DNA from: Zunongwangia endophytica
Lineage (GTDB): Bacteria; Bacteroidota; Bacteroidia; Flavobacteriales; Flavobacteriaceae
NCBI RefSeq assembly: GCF_030409505.1
Contig: NZ_JAUFPZ010000002.1
Coordinates: 3,675,001 to 3,739,000, forward strand
Length of the DNA: 64,000 nt
Direction of reading: 5' to 3'
How positions within the stretch are numbered: the first letter of the stretch is position 1; each line of letters begins with the position of its first letter. A program made the translations under genes and the position numbers. This document shows positions 9,474 through 17,498 of this stretch, in pieces. The notes beneath the pieces were generated by a model, which saw nothing but the letters and a program-made list of their open reading frames with translations, searched no databases and was not told the origin of the DNA.

Positions 9474-9866
9474 ATGAATTTAAGAGGAAGAAATAAAGTA
9501 AGTCCGGAGTTTAGTATGAGCTCAATGACAGATATTGTATTTCTGTTATTGATCTTCTTTATGCTAACCTCTCCGGTGATTACTCCAGAAGCTTTGGATC
9601 TCATTCTTCCAAAAGCTAAAGGAAAGACCACAAACCAGCAGAATGTTTCAGTAAGTATTACTAAAGAACTGCAGGTGTATATAAACGATGAGCGAATTAG
9701 TAATTCAGCCTTAGAAAGTACTTTAAGAAATAAATTAGCTGGAATAGAAAATCCAACGATTATTTTGCGTGCTGAGGAAGGTGTGCCAATCGAAAAGGCG
9801 GTAAATGTAATGGATATCGCGAATCGAAATAGATATAAAATAGTACTAGCCGTTAAACCGGAATAA
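9474..9866 (+). CDS. exbD: ExbD/TolR family biopolymer transport protein
   Basis: A 130-residue ExbD/TolR partner of the ExbB-like channel. It has a short cytoplasmic N-terminus, one membrane span around residues 19-36 with the conserved proton-path aspartate in MTDIVFLLLIFFML, and a periplasmic domain (VSVSITKELQVYIND) ending in MDIANRNRYKIVLAVKPE. The start lies 2 bases after the exbB stop and the stop lies 1 base before the TonB start, so translation is probably coupled. The family is clear; ExbD versus TolR rests on the TonB-like neighbour. Confidence 0.93.
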   Translation: MNLRGRNKVSPEFSMSSMTDIVFLLLIFFMLTSPVITPEALDLILPKAKGKTTNQQNVSVSITKELQVYINDERISNSALESTLRNKLAGIENPTIILRAEEGVPIEKAVNVMDIANRNRYKIVLAVKPE

Positions 9867-9867
9867 T

Positions 9868-10698
9868 ATGGCTTTTTTAAAAACCAAACACGAGAAAAAA
9901 TCATTCACGATAACCATAGTACTACATGTGCTATTGTTAGCTATTTTGTTCTTTTTTGGTTTTACATATCTTGATCCACCACCAGAGAGTGGTATTGCAG
10001 TAAATTTCGGAACTTCTGAAGTAGGATCAGGAAACGATCAGCCTACTAAGCCTATTGAATCTGCACCTAAAAATACGAGTCCAGAGGTTGCGCCTCCAGA
10101 ACCAGAACCTGTAGTTGAAGATCAGGTCGTGACTCAGGAAGTAGAAGAAGCTCCAGTAATCGAAGAAAAAAAGGAAATTAAAAAGCCTGTTGAAACCGAG
10201 AAACCAAAGGTGAAGCCGAAGAAAGAAGAACCTGCTAAGAAACCAGATCCTAAGCCAGATAAATCTACTACCGATGCGATGAGTAGTATTTTAAACGGTC
10301 CTGAAAGAAGCGGAGAAGCGAGTGGGGGAGAAGGTAATGATAATGCCGCTGGAGATAAAGGTTCTCCTGATGGCGATCCTAATGCGAAAAGCTATTACGG
10401 TAATGGAGCAGGATTAGATGGTGACGGTAATTATCGATTAGGTGGTCGTCGAGCTTTAAATAAAGAAAAATTCGTTCAGGATTGTAATGAATCTGGAATT
10501 GTTGTGGTTCGTATCGAGGTAAATCGACAAGGCCAGGTTATTGCCGCAACTCCCGGAATAAAAGGAACAACAAATAACGCTTCCTGTTTAACAGAACCAG
10601 CACGAAAAGCAGCAATGGCTACTAAATTTAATAGTGACGCAGATGCGCCTTCGCGTCAGGTAGGAACCATAGTTTATAACTTCAAATTATCTGAATAA
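9868..10698 (+). CDS. tonB: TonB-like energy transducer
   Basis: A 276-residue TonB-type protein that would span the periplasm and drive outer-membrane receptors such as the SusC protein at the right end of this window. It has one N-terminal membrane anchor (ITIVLHVLLLAILFFFGFTY, about residues 15-34), a long Pro/Glu/Lys-rich rod at about residues 68-135, a Gly/Asp-rich linker, and a globular C-terminus with VVVRIEVNRQGQVI and a closing VGTIVYNFKLSE strand. The C-terminal domain is divergent from E. coli TonB and contains two cysteines. The exbB-exbD context supports the call. Confidence 0.85.
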   Translation: MAFLKTKHEKKSFTITIVLHVLLLAILFFFGFTYLDPPPESGIAVNFGTSEVGSGNDQPTKPIESAPKNTSPEVAPPEPEPVVEDQVVTQEVEEAPVIEEKKEIKKPVETEKPKVKPKKEEPAKKPDPKPDKSTTDAMSSILNGPERSGEASGGEGNDNAAGDKGSPDGDPNAKSYYGNGAGLDGDGNYRLGGRRALNKEKFVQDCNESGIVVVRIEVNRQGQVIAATPGIKGTTNNASCLTEPARKAAMATKFNSDADAPSRQVGTIVYNFKLSE

Positions 10699-10701
10699 TT
10701 G

Positions 10702-11925
10702 ATGACTTATCAAGAAACTGTTGATTGGATGTTTCAGCAGTTACCCATGTATCAACGTGTGGGAAGTTCAGCTTTCAAAAAAGATTTATCCAACACTTTA
10801 AAATTAGCAGCGCATCTTAATCATCCAGAGAAAGATTTTAAGAGCGTGCATGTTGCCGGTACTAACGGAAAAGGTTCAAGTAGCCACATGATAGCTTCGG
10901 TATTACAAGAAGCAGGTTATAAGGTTGGATTATATACTTCACCACATTTAAAAGATTACCGAGAGCGTATTCGAATTAACGGAAAGTACATTTCCGAAGA
11001 AGCGGTAATCGATTTTGTGAAAAATAATAAGTCTTTTTTAGAAGCCGAACGTTTGTCTTTTTTCGAGATGAGCGTGGGAATGGCATTTTGGTATTTTGCT
11101 GAAGAAAAAGTTGATATTGCGGTTATCGAAGTAGGAATGGGAGGTCGCTTAGATTCAACTAATATCATTACTCCTGAAGTTTCTTTGATAACAAATATTG
11201 GTAAAGATCACACGCAATTTTTAGGAACGACTTTACCTGAAATTGCCGGAGAAAAAGCTGGGATAATAAAGGAGAATATTCCTGTTGTTATTTCAGAAAA
11301 ACATCCTGAAACAGAACCTGTATTCAGAAAAACAGCGAAAGAGAGAAATGCTGTAATTATTTTTGCTGAAGAAAGAAAAGCTGATTCAGATCTCCAAACT
11401 GACTTATTAGGAAGCTATCAGCAAAAGAACATTAAAGGAGTTTATGCAGTAATTCAGCAATTAATTCAGCAAGGTTGGAAATTTTCTGAAGAGCAAATTT
11501 ACAGCGGTCTAAAACAGGTCGTAAAAAACACGAATCTTAGAGGAAGATGGGATATTCTTCAGGAACAGCGTCCAAAAGTAATTTGTGATACCGCACATAA
11601 CAGCGACGGACTTCAATATGTATTCAAGCAATTATCTCAAGAAAGTTTTAAGCAATTGCATTTCGTTTTAGGAGTGGTTAGCGATAAAGATTTAGATGAA
11701 ATATTACCAATGTTTCCTAATAATGCTATTTATTATTTTTGTAAACCAGATGTTCCGCGAGGTTTAGAAGCTGAAAAATTAATGCAGAAATCTATGGAAT
11801 TTGGATTGAAGGGTGAGGTATTTAGAAGTGTTTCAGATGCTTATCGCACTGCTTTAGAAAAGGCTGCGAAAGAAGACCTGATCTTTTGTGGAGGCAGCAA
11901 TTTTACAGTAGCTGAAATTATTTAA
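10702..11925 (+). CDS. folC: bifunctional folylpolyglutamate synthase / dihydrofolate synthase
   Basis: FolC adds L-glutamate to dihydropteroate and to reduced folates in the cytoplasm. The 407-residue protein belongs to the Mur ligase superfamily: P-loop VAGTNGKGSSSHM at about residues 50-62, the substrate loop YTSPHLKDYRERI, the IEVGMGGRLDSTN motif and a C-terminal domain with CDTAHNSDGL. An in-frame TTG at 10699 just upstream is less likely than the ATG at 10702. The gene starts 3 bases after the tonB stop, so it belongs to the Exb-TonB transcript although its function is unrelated; I believe this order is common in flavobacteria. Confidence 0.95.
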   Translation: MTYQETVDWMFQQLPMYQRVGSSAFKKDLSNTLKLAAHLNHPEKDFKSVHVAGTNGKGSSSHMIASVLQEAGYKVGLYTSPHLKDYRERIRINGKYISEEAVIDFVKNNKSFLEAERLSFFEMSVGMAFWYFAEEKVDIAVIEVGMGGRLDSTNIITPEVSLITNIGKDHTQFLGTTLPEIAGEKAGIIKENIPVVISEKHPETEPVFRKTAKERNAVIIFAEERKADSDLQTDLLGSYQQKNIKGVYAVIQQLIQQGWKFSEEQIYSGLKQVVKNTNLRGRWDILQEQRPKVICDTAHNSDGLQYVFKQLSQESFKQLHFVLGVVSDKDLDEILPMFPNNAIYYFCKPDVPRGLEAEKLMQKSMEFGLKGEVFRSVSDAYRTALEKAAKEDLIFCGGSNFTVAEII

Positions 11926-11942
11926 AATTTTTAATTTTTTTC

Positions 11943-11973
11943 TTTGTACAGAAGAAAAACTAGTCTATATTTG
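11943..11973 (+). promoter_or_regulatory. strong promoter of the tRNA-Val pair
   Basis: TTTG (11943-11946), 19 bases, then TATATTTG (11966-11973) is a perfect Bacteroidota housekeeping promoter. It lies 18 bases before the first tRNA. Confidence 0.85.
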
Positions 11974-11991
11974 CACTCGCAATAATGAATG

Positions 11992-12066
11992 GGGCGCGTA
12001 GCTCAGTTGGTTCAGAGCACTTGGTTTACACCCAAGGGGTCAGGGGTTCGAATCCCTTCGCGCCCA
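11992..12066 (+). tRNA. tRNA-Val(UAC), copy 1
   Basis: A 75-base cloverleaf folds cleanly: acceptor stem GGGCGCG/CGCGCCC, D stem GCTC/GAGC, anticodon stem CTTGG/CCAAG with loop TTTACAC (anticodon TAC), and T arm AGGGG-TTCGAAT-CCCTT with one G-T pair. The discriminator is A and CCA is not encoded. It is identical to the copy at 12122. Its own terminator follows. Confidence 0.97.
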
Positions 12067-12075
12067 CAACCATTC

Positions 12076-12104
12076 AAAAGCTTCCGTAAAAGGAAGCTTT
12101 TTTT
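12076..12104 (+). terminator. terminator after tRNA-Val copy 1
   Basis: A 10-bp stem AAAAGCTTCC / GGAAGCTTTT with a 6-base loop is followed by more T. It sits between the two tRNAs, so some read-through or processing would be needed for copy 2 unless that copy has its own promoter; none was seen. Confidence 0.85.
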
Positions 12105-12121
12105 AGCTAAAGCATTCATTA

Positions 12122-12196
12122 GGGCGCGTAGCTCAGTTGGTTCAGAGCACTTGGTTTACACCCAAGGGGTCAGGGGTTCGAATCCCTTCGCGCCCA
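12122..12196 (+). tRNA. tRNA-Val(UAC), copy 2
   Basis: All 75 bases are identical to copy 1, with the same TAC anticodon and cloverleaf, and no encoded CCA. It is followed by a terminator whose stem core AAGCTTCC/GGAAGCTT is shared with the one after copy 1, so tRNA plus terminator look duplicated as a unit of about 130 bases. Confidence 0.97.
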
Positions 12197-12203
12197 CAAA
12201 AAT

Positions 12204-12237
12204 AAAAAGCTTCCAATTTTGGAAGCTTTTTTTATTT
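12204..12237 (+). terminator. terminator after tRNA-Val copy 2
   Basis: Stem AAAAAGCTTCC (12204-12214) / GGAAGCTTTTT (12221-12231), a 6-base loop, then a T tract. It also separates the tRNA transcript from convergent murF. Confidence 0.85.
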
Positions 12238-12252
12238 AATGTCATTTCTTCA

Positions 12253-13545
12253 TTATAGAACATCTGTTAGTTTCTCTAGCGCTATCCCTCGTGACCCTTT
12301 GATCAATATATAAGAATTAGAGATTGGTTCTTTGCTAAGGAAGCTTTTAAAAGCTTCAGTTGTTTCAAACTTCTTAAATGAAGTAGGAGTTATAGATTCT
12401 TTAAAATGAGCTCCAATTAAGTATACCTTTTCAAACTTTAAATCTTTACATATATCTGCAATAGATTGGTGCTCCTCGGTAGTGTATTGCCCTAATTCTA
12501 ACATGTCACCAATGACTACTACTTTGGTAAGCTCTGTAGGTAGTTCTTTAAAGTTTTTCAATGCCGAAAGCATGCTGGTTGGATTCGCATTGTAAGCATC
12601 AAGTAACAGCGTGTTGTTTTTTGTCTTTTGAATCTGGGATCTGTTATTGCTTGGTGTATAAGTCGCAATAGCGCTTTCAATATCCTCAAACGGAACTTTA
12701 AAGTATAAGCCTATTGTTAAGGCTGCTGCGGCGTTAAAAGCATTGTATTGCCCTGTTAACTGACTTTTAAAGTTAGTTTTGTTGAAATTGAAAGAAGCAA
12801 ATTCAGATTTGTTTTCATGAATGTTGTAATCGAGAGTTACAGCAGCGTCGTCGCTAGTTCCGAAGGTGAAAATATGGGAATAACTATCATGTAGTTTTTG
12901 AATCGTATCATCTAAATTCAAAAATAATAACTTTTTATGATCGATCAGATGTTGGTATAACTCGCTTTTACCTTTAATGACTCCTTCTATACTTCCAAAA
13001 CCCTCTAAATGAGCTTTACCGAAATTCGTAATATATCCGTAGTCTGGTAAAGTAAGTTCGGTAAGAAATTCAATTTCTCCCTGATGATTGGCTCCCATTT
13101 CAACGATACCAACTTCGGTAGTTTGATCCATCTGCAACAATGTAAGCGGAACGCCAATATGATTATTCAGGTTGCCACTTGTCGCTACCGTATGGTATTT
13201 TTTAGAAAGTACGGCATTTAGTAGTTCTTTAGTTGTTGTTTTTCCGTTACTTCCTGTAATAGCTATTATTGGAATGCCCAAAAATTGCCTATGAAAAGTA
13301 GCTAATTCCTGTAATGCTTTTAGACAGTCATCAACGAGAATATAATTCTCCTGTTCTCTCGCATATATTTCTTCGTCTACAATAGCAATTTCAGCTCCTT
13401 TAAGTAAAGCTTCTTCTGCAAATTGATTCCCATTAAAGTTTGCGCCTTTTAATGCGAAAAATAGACTGTTAGGTTTGATATTTCTAGTGTCGGTGCTAAC
13501 TCCTGAACTTGTTAGGAACCTGCGATGTATTTTTGCTATATTCAT
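12253..13545 (-). CDS. murF: UDP-N-acetylmuramoyl-tripeptide--D-alanyl-D-alanine ligase
   Basis: MurF adds D-Ala-D-Ala to the UDP-MurNAc-tripeptide, the last cytoplasmic step of the peptidoglycan precursor. The 430-residue protein has the three Mur domains: an N-terminal domain with GVSTDTRNIKPNSLFFAL, the ATP P-loop ITGSNGKTTTKELL at about residues 96-109, VEMGANHQGEI, and a C-terminal domain with LLDAYNANPTSM and VIGDMLELG. It lies just downstream of gldJ on the same strand, an order known from Flavobacterium, but a hairpin terminator separates them and only 13 bases lie between that hairpin and the ATG, so it may depend on read-through from gldJ. Confidence 0.96.
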   Translation of the reverse strand: MNIAKIHRRFLTSSGVSTDTRNIKPNSLFFALKGANFNGNQFAEEALLKGAEIAIVDEEIYAREQENYILVDDCLKALQELATFHRQFLGIPIIAITGSNGKTTTKELLNAVLSKKYHTVATSGNLNNHIGVPLTLLQMDQTTEVGIVEMGANHQGEIEFLTELTLPDYGYITNFGKAHLEGFGSIEGVIKGKSELYQHLIDHKKLLFLNLDDTIQKLHDSYSHIFTFGTSDDAAVTLDYNIHENKSEFASFNFNKTNFKSQLTGQYNAFNAAAALTIGLYFKVPFEDIESAIATYTPSNNRSQIQKTKNNTLLLDAYNANPTSMLSALKNFKELPTELTKVVVIGDMLELGQYTTEEHQSIADICKDLKFEKVYLIGAHFKESITPTSFKKFETTEAFKSFLSKEPISNSYILIKGSRGIALEKLTDVL

Positions 13546-13558
13546 GAAATTAAGGTAT

Positions 13559-13590
13559 AAAAAAAGCCCTAAATGAATAGGGCTTTTTTT
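13559..13590 (-). terminator. terminator between gldJ and murF
   Basis: An AGCCCTA / TAGGGCT stem with a 6-base loop is flanked by an A run on the left and a T run on the right, so it can act in both directions. On the minus strand it lies about 30 bases past the gldJ stop codon. Confidence 0.8.
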
Positions 13591-13619
13591 GTGAATATTT
13601 CTTTAAAACTGCAGAGCTG

Positions 13620-15311
13620 TTAGTTATTCTTAGCTCTTTTGATGTTATCCATAGATTTTGATCCAACTTTAGACATTGCATTTCTAAAACCGATGTAATC
13701 GGTAGCCATGTCTTGTGGGAAATATCTTCTTTGTGACGGATCTAACCAGTAAGCGCGGTCTCTCCATGAACCACCTTTGTAAACTCTTACATCATCACTA
13801 ATTAAGGTAGTTCTTTCCTTGCTGTCGTATTTTGGTTTAGCCTGTGTTGTGTCTCCTGTTGCTACTCTGTCGTAGTCTGGAGAATTATACATCCTTTTAG
13901 AAGAATTGTCGATATCCTGAAAAGGTTGATAGTAACGACTAGAACTTTTATCGCCATCTCTAAAATCTCTGTTATCGCTTTTAGAGAAGTTAGTTCTCAT
14001 ATAAGTATCATCTTCAGTTATTGGCTTTTGAAGAATTTCACCTGGTAGGTTTCTTGCAACAACTCTACCTGTACTAAGGGTGTCGTATTTTATATCGTCA
14101 CTTCCTACTACCTGGACGGAACCATCTTCATTGATACTGTTTTCAGTATAAATGTTTCCACGATAGTAATTGAAGTCATTAAACTCATCATCTACTATGG
14201 GACGGTAAACATCAGCAACCCATTCTGCGACATTTCCAGCCATATCGTAAAGGCCAAAATCATTAGCTTCGTAGCTCATAACAGGAGCTGTAATATCAGC
14301 ACCGTCATCACTCCATCCTGCGATACCGCCGTAATCACCAGAACCTTGCTTAAAGTTAGCCAATTGATCTCCTTGTTTTCTCATATCCCCACTTCGGGTA
14401 TATCTGCCATCCCATGGATATTTTTTTCTACCACGATAGTTATTATAATCACGAATACCAACCAAACCTAAAGCTGCATATTCCCATTCTGCTTCTGTGG
14501 GAAGACGATATTCTGGATATAGAATTCCATCTTTACGTTGCACATATTGTTTTCCGCCAGAAGTGTTGCCAAGGCTGTCGGTAGATTGATTATCTACTAA
14601 TTTCTGGGATTTCTTACCACTTTGCGTCATTTCGGTATTTCCTCCGTAAACTCTGCTTGGTGCATTGATGTAAGTTTCTGTACTAAATGTAGAACCAGCG
14701 TCACTATTGTATAAGGTTTCCTCAGCAATATATCCAGTTTCAACTAGTTGTCTCTCGTTAACGCGGTCAGTTCTCCATTTACTGAATTCGGCAGCTTGTA
14801 CCCAACTAACTCCAACTACAGGATACTCTGCATAGGCAGGATGTCTCAGGTAGTTGTTTACCATCGTTTCATTATATCCAAGACGGTTTCTCCAAACTAA
14901 GGTATCAGGAACCGCTCCGTAATAAATGTTTCTATAGTTTTCCTGACTTGGTGGGAATACTCTCTTTAGCCAATCCAGGTACTCAAGGTACATGCGATTA
15001 GTAACTTCAGTTTCATCCATATAAAAGGACTGAACGTGTTGCTGAGTTGGAGTATTATTCCAATCATGCATTACATCATCCTGTACTTGTCCCATTGTGA
15101 AAGTACCTCCTTCGATAAAGACTAATCCAGGAGCAGGATCTTGTTCGTCGTAGTCTGTATTGGATTGAAATCCACCGTCTTTAGAATTAATATCCCATCC
15201 GGTAGCTCTTGAGCTGTTTTTGTAATTTTTTGAATTGTTACATCCTACTAGACCAACGCCCAAAGCGATGGTAAAAAGTGCTCTAAAAGCAGTTTTCTTT
15301 CTCATTCTCAT
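13620..15311 (-). CDS. gldJ: gliding motility lipoprotein GldJ
   Basis: GldJ is an outer-membrane-associated lipoprotein needed for gliding and for stability of type IX secretion proteins. The 563-residue length is close to the F. johnsoniae protein. A signal peptide ends at a lipobox with Cys24 (LVGC). The body is a formylglycine-generating-enzyme (sulfatase-modifying) type fold, with FIEGGTFTMGQ, FYMDETEVTNRMYLEYL, YPVVGVSWVQAAEFSKWR, RLPTEAEWEYAA, DMAGNVAEWVADVY and a closing GSWRDRAYWLDP...GFRNAM; this family is structural, not catalytic, in gliding. Neighbours murF and porV match flavobacterial gene order. The absence of porU beside porV is noted separately. Confidence 0.94.
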   Translation of the reverse strand: MRMRKKTAFRALFTIALGVGLVGCNNSKNYKNSSRATGWDINSKDGGFQSNTDYDEQDPAPGLVFIEGGTFTMGQVQDDVMHDWNNTPTQQHVQSFYMDETEVTNRMYLEYLDWLKRVFPPSQENYRNIYYGAVPDTLVWRNRLGYNETMVNNYLRHPAYAEYPVVGVSWVQAAEFSKWRTDRVNERQLVETGYIAEETLYNSDAGSTFSTETYINAPSRVYGGNTEMTQSGKKSQKLVDNQSTDSLGNTSGGKQYVQRKDGILYPEYRLPTEAEWEYAALGLVGIRDYNNYRGRKKYPWDGRYTRSGDMRKQGDQLANFKQGSGDYGGIAGWSDDGADITAPVMSYEANDFGLYDMAGNVAEWVADVYRPIVDDEFNDFNYYRGNIYTENSINEDGSVQVVGSDDIKYDTLSTGRVVARNLPGEILQKPITEDDTYMRTNFSKSDNRDFRDGDKSSSRYYQPFQDIDNSSKRMYNSPDYDRVATGDTTQAKPKYDSKERTTLISDDVRVYKGGSWRDRAYWLDPSQRRYFPQDMATDYIGFRNAMSKVGSKSMDNIKRAKNN

Positions 15312-15667
15312 GTTCTCTTTAGGTAGAATTTAGGCTTTGCAATATAATAATTAACGCTAAAAGTACAAGTTTATTTGCCCTAAAACCAATACTTTAATCT
15401 TAATATATGATCAAACATATATCTTTTATATTTAAATACTCACGCAAATATGCACAAATAAAATGCCTAAAACCGCAAAATTAATATTTTTTTATACGGT
15501 TTGCACTCAAAATTATGAATAGTTATCTAGCAATAATTGGATTCGCCAATCGACCTGATTTATATTCTTTCTAACGAAGGATAGTAGTGTTTAATCGAAA
15601 TTTAAAAAGAGCTTTCTTAGCTTCTAATAATATTGACATATATTTGTTTATCATTTAGTTTACTGCG
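15312..15667. other. 356-bp divergent spacer between gldJ and porV
   Basis: No open frame, RNA gene or long repeat is seen here. It holds the porV promoter near its right end and must hold the gldJ promoter on the other strand, for which I see no exact -7 box. Confidence 0.6.
15617..15646 (+). promoter_or_regulatory. porV promoter
   Basis: An exact -7 box TATATTTG is at 15639-15646, with TTAG at 15617-15620, 18 bases upstream, as a weak -33 element. The ATG follows 21 bases later. Confidence 0.6.
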
Positions 15668-16822
15668 ATGAAAAAACTTTCAACAATTTTATTACTAGGT
15701 TTAGTTTTTACTTCTAGCCATATTTACGCTCAGGAAATAAGAGATCGGGTAATTACTACGGCAGTTCCTTTTTTGCTCGTAGCTGCAGATGCCAGAGCGG
15801 CTGGAATGGGAGATCAGGGTGTAGCTACTTCTGCGGATGCCTTTTCCCAACAATGGAATCCAGCTAAATTTGCCTTTGCAACCTCAGAGAATGGTATAGG
15901 AGTTTCCTATACCCCTTATTTAAAAGATATTGTGAGTGATATCTTTTTAGGGGATCTTAGTTATTATCATAAAATTGATGATCGTAGTGCTTTTGCGGCT
16001 AGTTTGAGGTTTTTTAGTTTAGGAACTATAGAGACAAGACAAACCATAGAACAAAATCCTTTATTAGTAAACCCAAATGAACTAACATTTGATGCGTCTT
16101 ATGCATTAAAGCTTAGTGAAACTTTTTCTATGGCAGTTGCAGGTAGATATCTTAGATCTGATCTTGGTTTAAGTGATGGTCAGGATCTAGGAGCTGCAGG
16201 TAGTTTTGGTGTAGACGTAGCAGCGTATTACCAAAGTGAAGAAGTGGTATTTCAAAACTTTGACGGAATTTGGAGATTAGGGGTGAATATTAGCAATATT
16301 GGTCCCAAGATGAAATATGACGATGCTGGGCAGGAAAATTTTATTCCTACGAATTTAAGACTTGGTGGAGGTTTCGATTTTATTTTCAATCCTGATAGCA
16401 AATTGGGTGTTTATTTAGAGTTTAATAAATTACTGGTTCCAACACCTCAAGATTTTAATGGTGACGGAGTTATTAATAGAGAGGACGATGATGTCTATAA
16501 TAACGTAAGTGCTATAGGTGGTATTTTTAAATCATTTTCGGATGCTCCAAATGGGCTAAGCGAAGAAATTAAAGAAGTTACCTGGGCACTGGGAACAGAA
16601 TATTCATTTAGAGAGGCTATTAAATTGCGAGCCGGTTACTTCAATGAGAGTGATGAGAAGGGATATCGAAAATTTGTGTCTTTTGGAGGTGGGTTTGAAT
16701 ATAATGATTTTGTAATTATAGATATTTCGTATCTATTTTCTACATCAGATTTTCCGAGTCCTTTAGATCAAACTTTGCGATTTGGTCTTACATTCAACTT
16801 TGGAGATGAGTATATTAATTAG
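15668..16822 (+). CDS. porV: type IX secretion system outer membrane protein PorV
   Basis: PorV (also LptO/PG27) is an outer-membrane beta-barrel that shuttles type IX cargo from the SprA translocon to the attachment complex. The 384-residue protein has a Sec signal peptide ending near SSHIYA-QE, then the family signature of N-terminal residues PFLLVAADARAAGMGDQG and ATSADAFSQQWNPAKFAF, followed by amphipathic strands and a final strand ending LRFGLTFNFGDEYIN. It diverges from gldJ, as in related genomes. Its usual partner porU is not in the window. It ends in a strong terminator, so it is a single-gene unit here. Confidence 0.93.
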   Translation: MKKLSTILLLGLVFTSSHIYAQEIRDRVITTAVPFLLVAADARAAGMGDQGVATSADAFSQQWNPAKFAFATSENGIGVSYTPYLKDIVSDIFLGDLSYYHKIDDRSAFAASLRFFSLGTIETRQTIEQNPLLVNPNELTFDASYALKLSETFSMAVAGRYLRSDLGLSDGQDLGAAGSFGVDVAAYYQSEEVVFQNFDGIWRLGVNISNIGPKMKYDDAGQENFIPTNLRLGGGFDFIFNPDSKLGVYLEFNKLLVPTPQDFNGDGVINREDDDVYNNVSAIGGIFKSFSDAPNGLSEEIKEVTWALGTEYSFREAIKLRAGYFNESDEKGYRKFVSFGGGFEYNDFVIIDISYLFSTSDFPSPLDQTLRFGLTFNFGDEYIN

Positions 16823-16844
16823 TGAAAACATAATAGAGGACAAC

Positions 16845-16877
16845 AAAAAAGCACCAATTTTATTTTGGTGCTTTTTT
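16845..16877 (+). terminator. terminator after porV
   Basis: A 13-bp stem (A6 GCACCAA / TTGGTGC T6) around a 7-base loop ends in six T. It lies 22 bases after the porV stop. Confidence 0.88.
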
Positions 16878-16906
16878 GTTTACTTTGGTAGCCCGAAATT
16901 TTTACT

Positions 16907-17389
16907 ATGGAAAAAATAAAGTTTTCAGCAGAATTAGATGTTTTTGAATCAAAATCTGAATTACCAGATCACATTCAGGCATTAATGAATGATGCTATAG
17001 TAGCAAGAGAAAAGGCTTACGCACCCTATTCGAATTTCAAAGTAGGAGCTGCAATTTTAATGGAGAACGGCGAAGTTGTTTCAGGTAGTAATCAAGAGAA
17101 TGCAGCCTATCCATCTGGAGTATGTGCAGAGCGTACTGCAATTTTCTATGCCGGCTCAAAATTTCCTGAAATGAGTATGAAGGCCCTTGCAGTGACAGCT
17201 AAATCACTTAGTAAAGAAATTACTTCTCCTATTCCTCCTTGTGGGGCGTGTCGCCAGGCGATTTCAGAGTATGAGGTAAATCAGTCTACAGGAATTCCAA
17301 TTTATTTTATGGGGGAAACAGGAAAAGTCTACAAAGCGAAATCGATAAAAGAATTATTACCCTTTATTTTCGATAAACTTAATCTGTAG
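16907..17389 (+). CDS. cdd: cytidine deaminase
   Basis: This enzyme deaminates cytidine and deoxycytidine to uridine and deoxyuridine in pyrimidine salvage. At 160 residues it is the small tetrameric form. The zinc site is visible: Cys73 and catalytic Glu75 in CAERTAIF, and Cys112 and Cys115 in PPCGACRQ. The substrate motif YSNFKVGAAI lies at residues 41-50. It lies between porV and the pdh genes and is probably transcribed alone; the near-consensus TTTACTTTGG just after the porV terminator may be its promoter. Confidence 0.97.
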   Translation: MEKIKFSAELDVFESKSELPDHIQALMNDAIVAREKAYAPYSNFKVGAAILMENGEVVSGSNQENAAYPSGVCAERTAIFYAGSKFPEMSMKALAVTAKSLSKEITSPIPPCGACRQAISEYEVNQSTGIPIYFMGETGKVYKAKSIKELLPFIFDKLNL

Positions 17390-17440
17390 CCCTATAAAGA
17401 TTTTTGCACTAAAACTGTTTTCCATTCTTATTATAAATAG

Positions 17441-17448
17441 TATTTTTG
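17441..17448 (+). promoter_or_regulatory. probable pdhAC promoter -7 box
   Basis: TATTTTTG is an exact TAnnTTTG match 50 bases upstream of the pdhA ATG; the -33 side is unclear. Confidence 0.45.
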
Positions 17449-17498
17449 TTATTCGCTTGACGAAATCTATCTGTAAAGCCATAAAAATTTTTAAGTAA

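Noticed and set aside
11989..12258. An 89-residue open frame across both tRNA genes
   Set aside because: It merely translates the two identical tRNA-Val genes and their terminators; the repeats in the peptide come from the duplicated tRNA.
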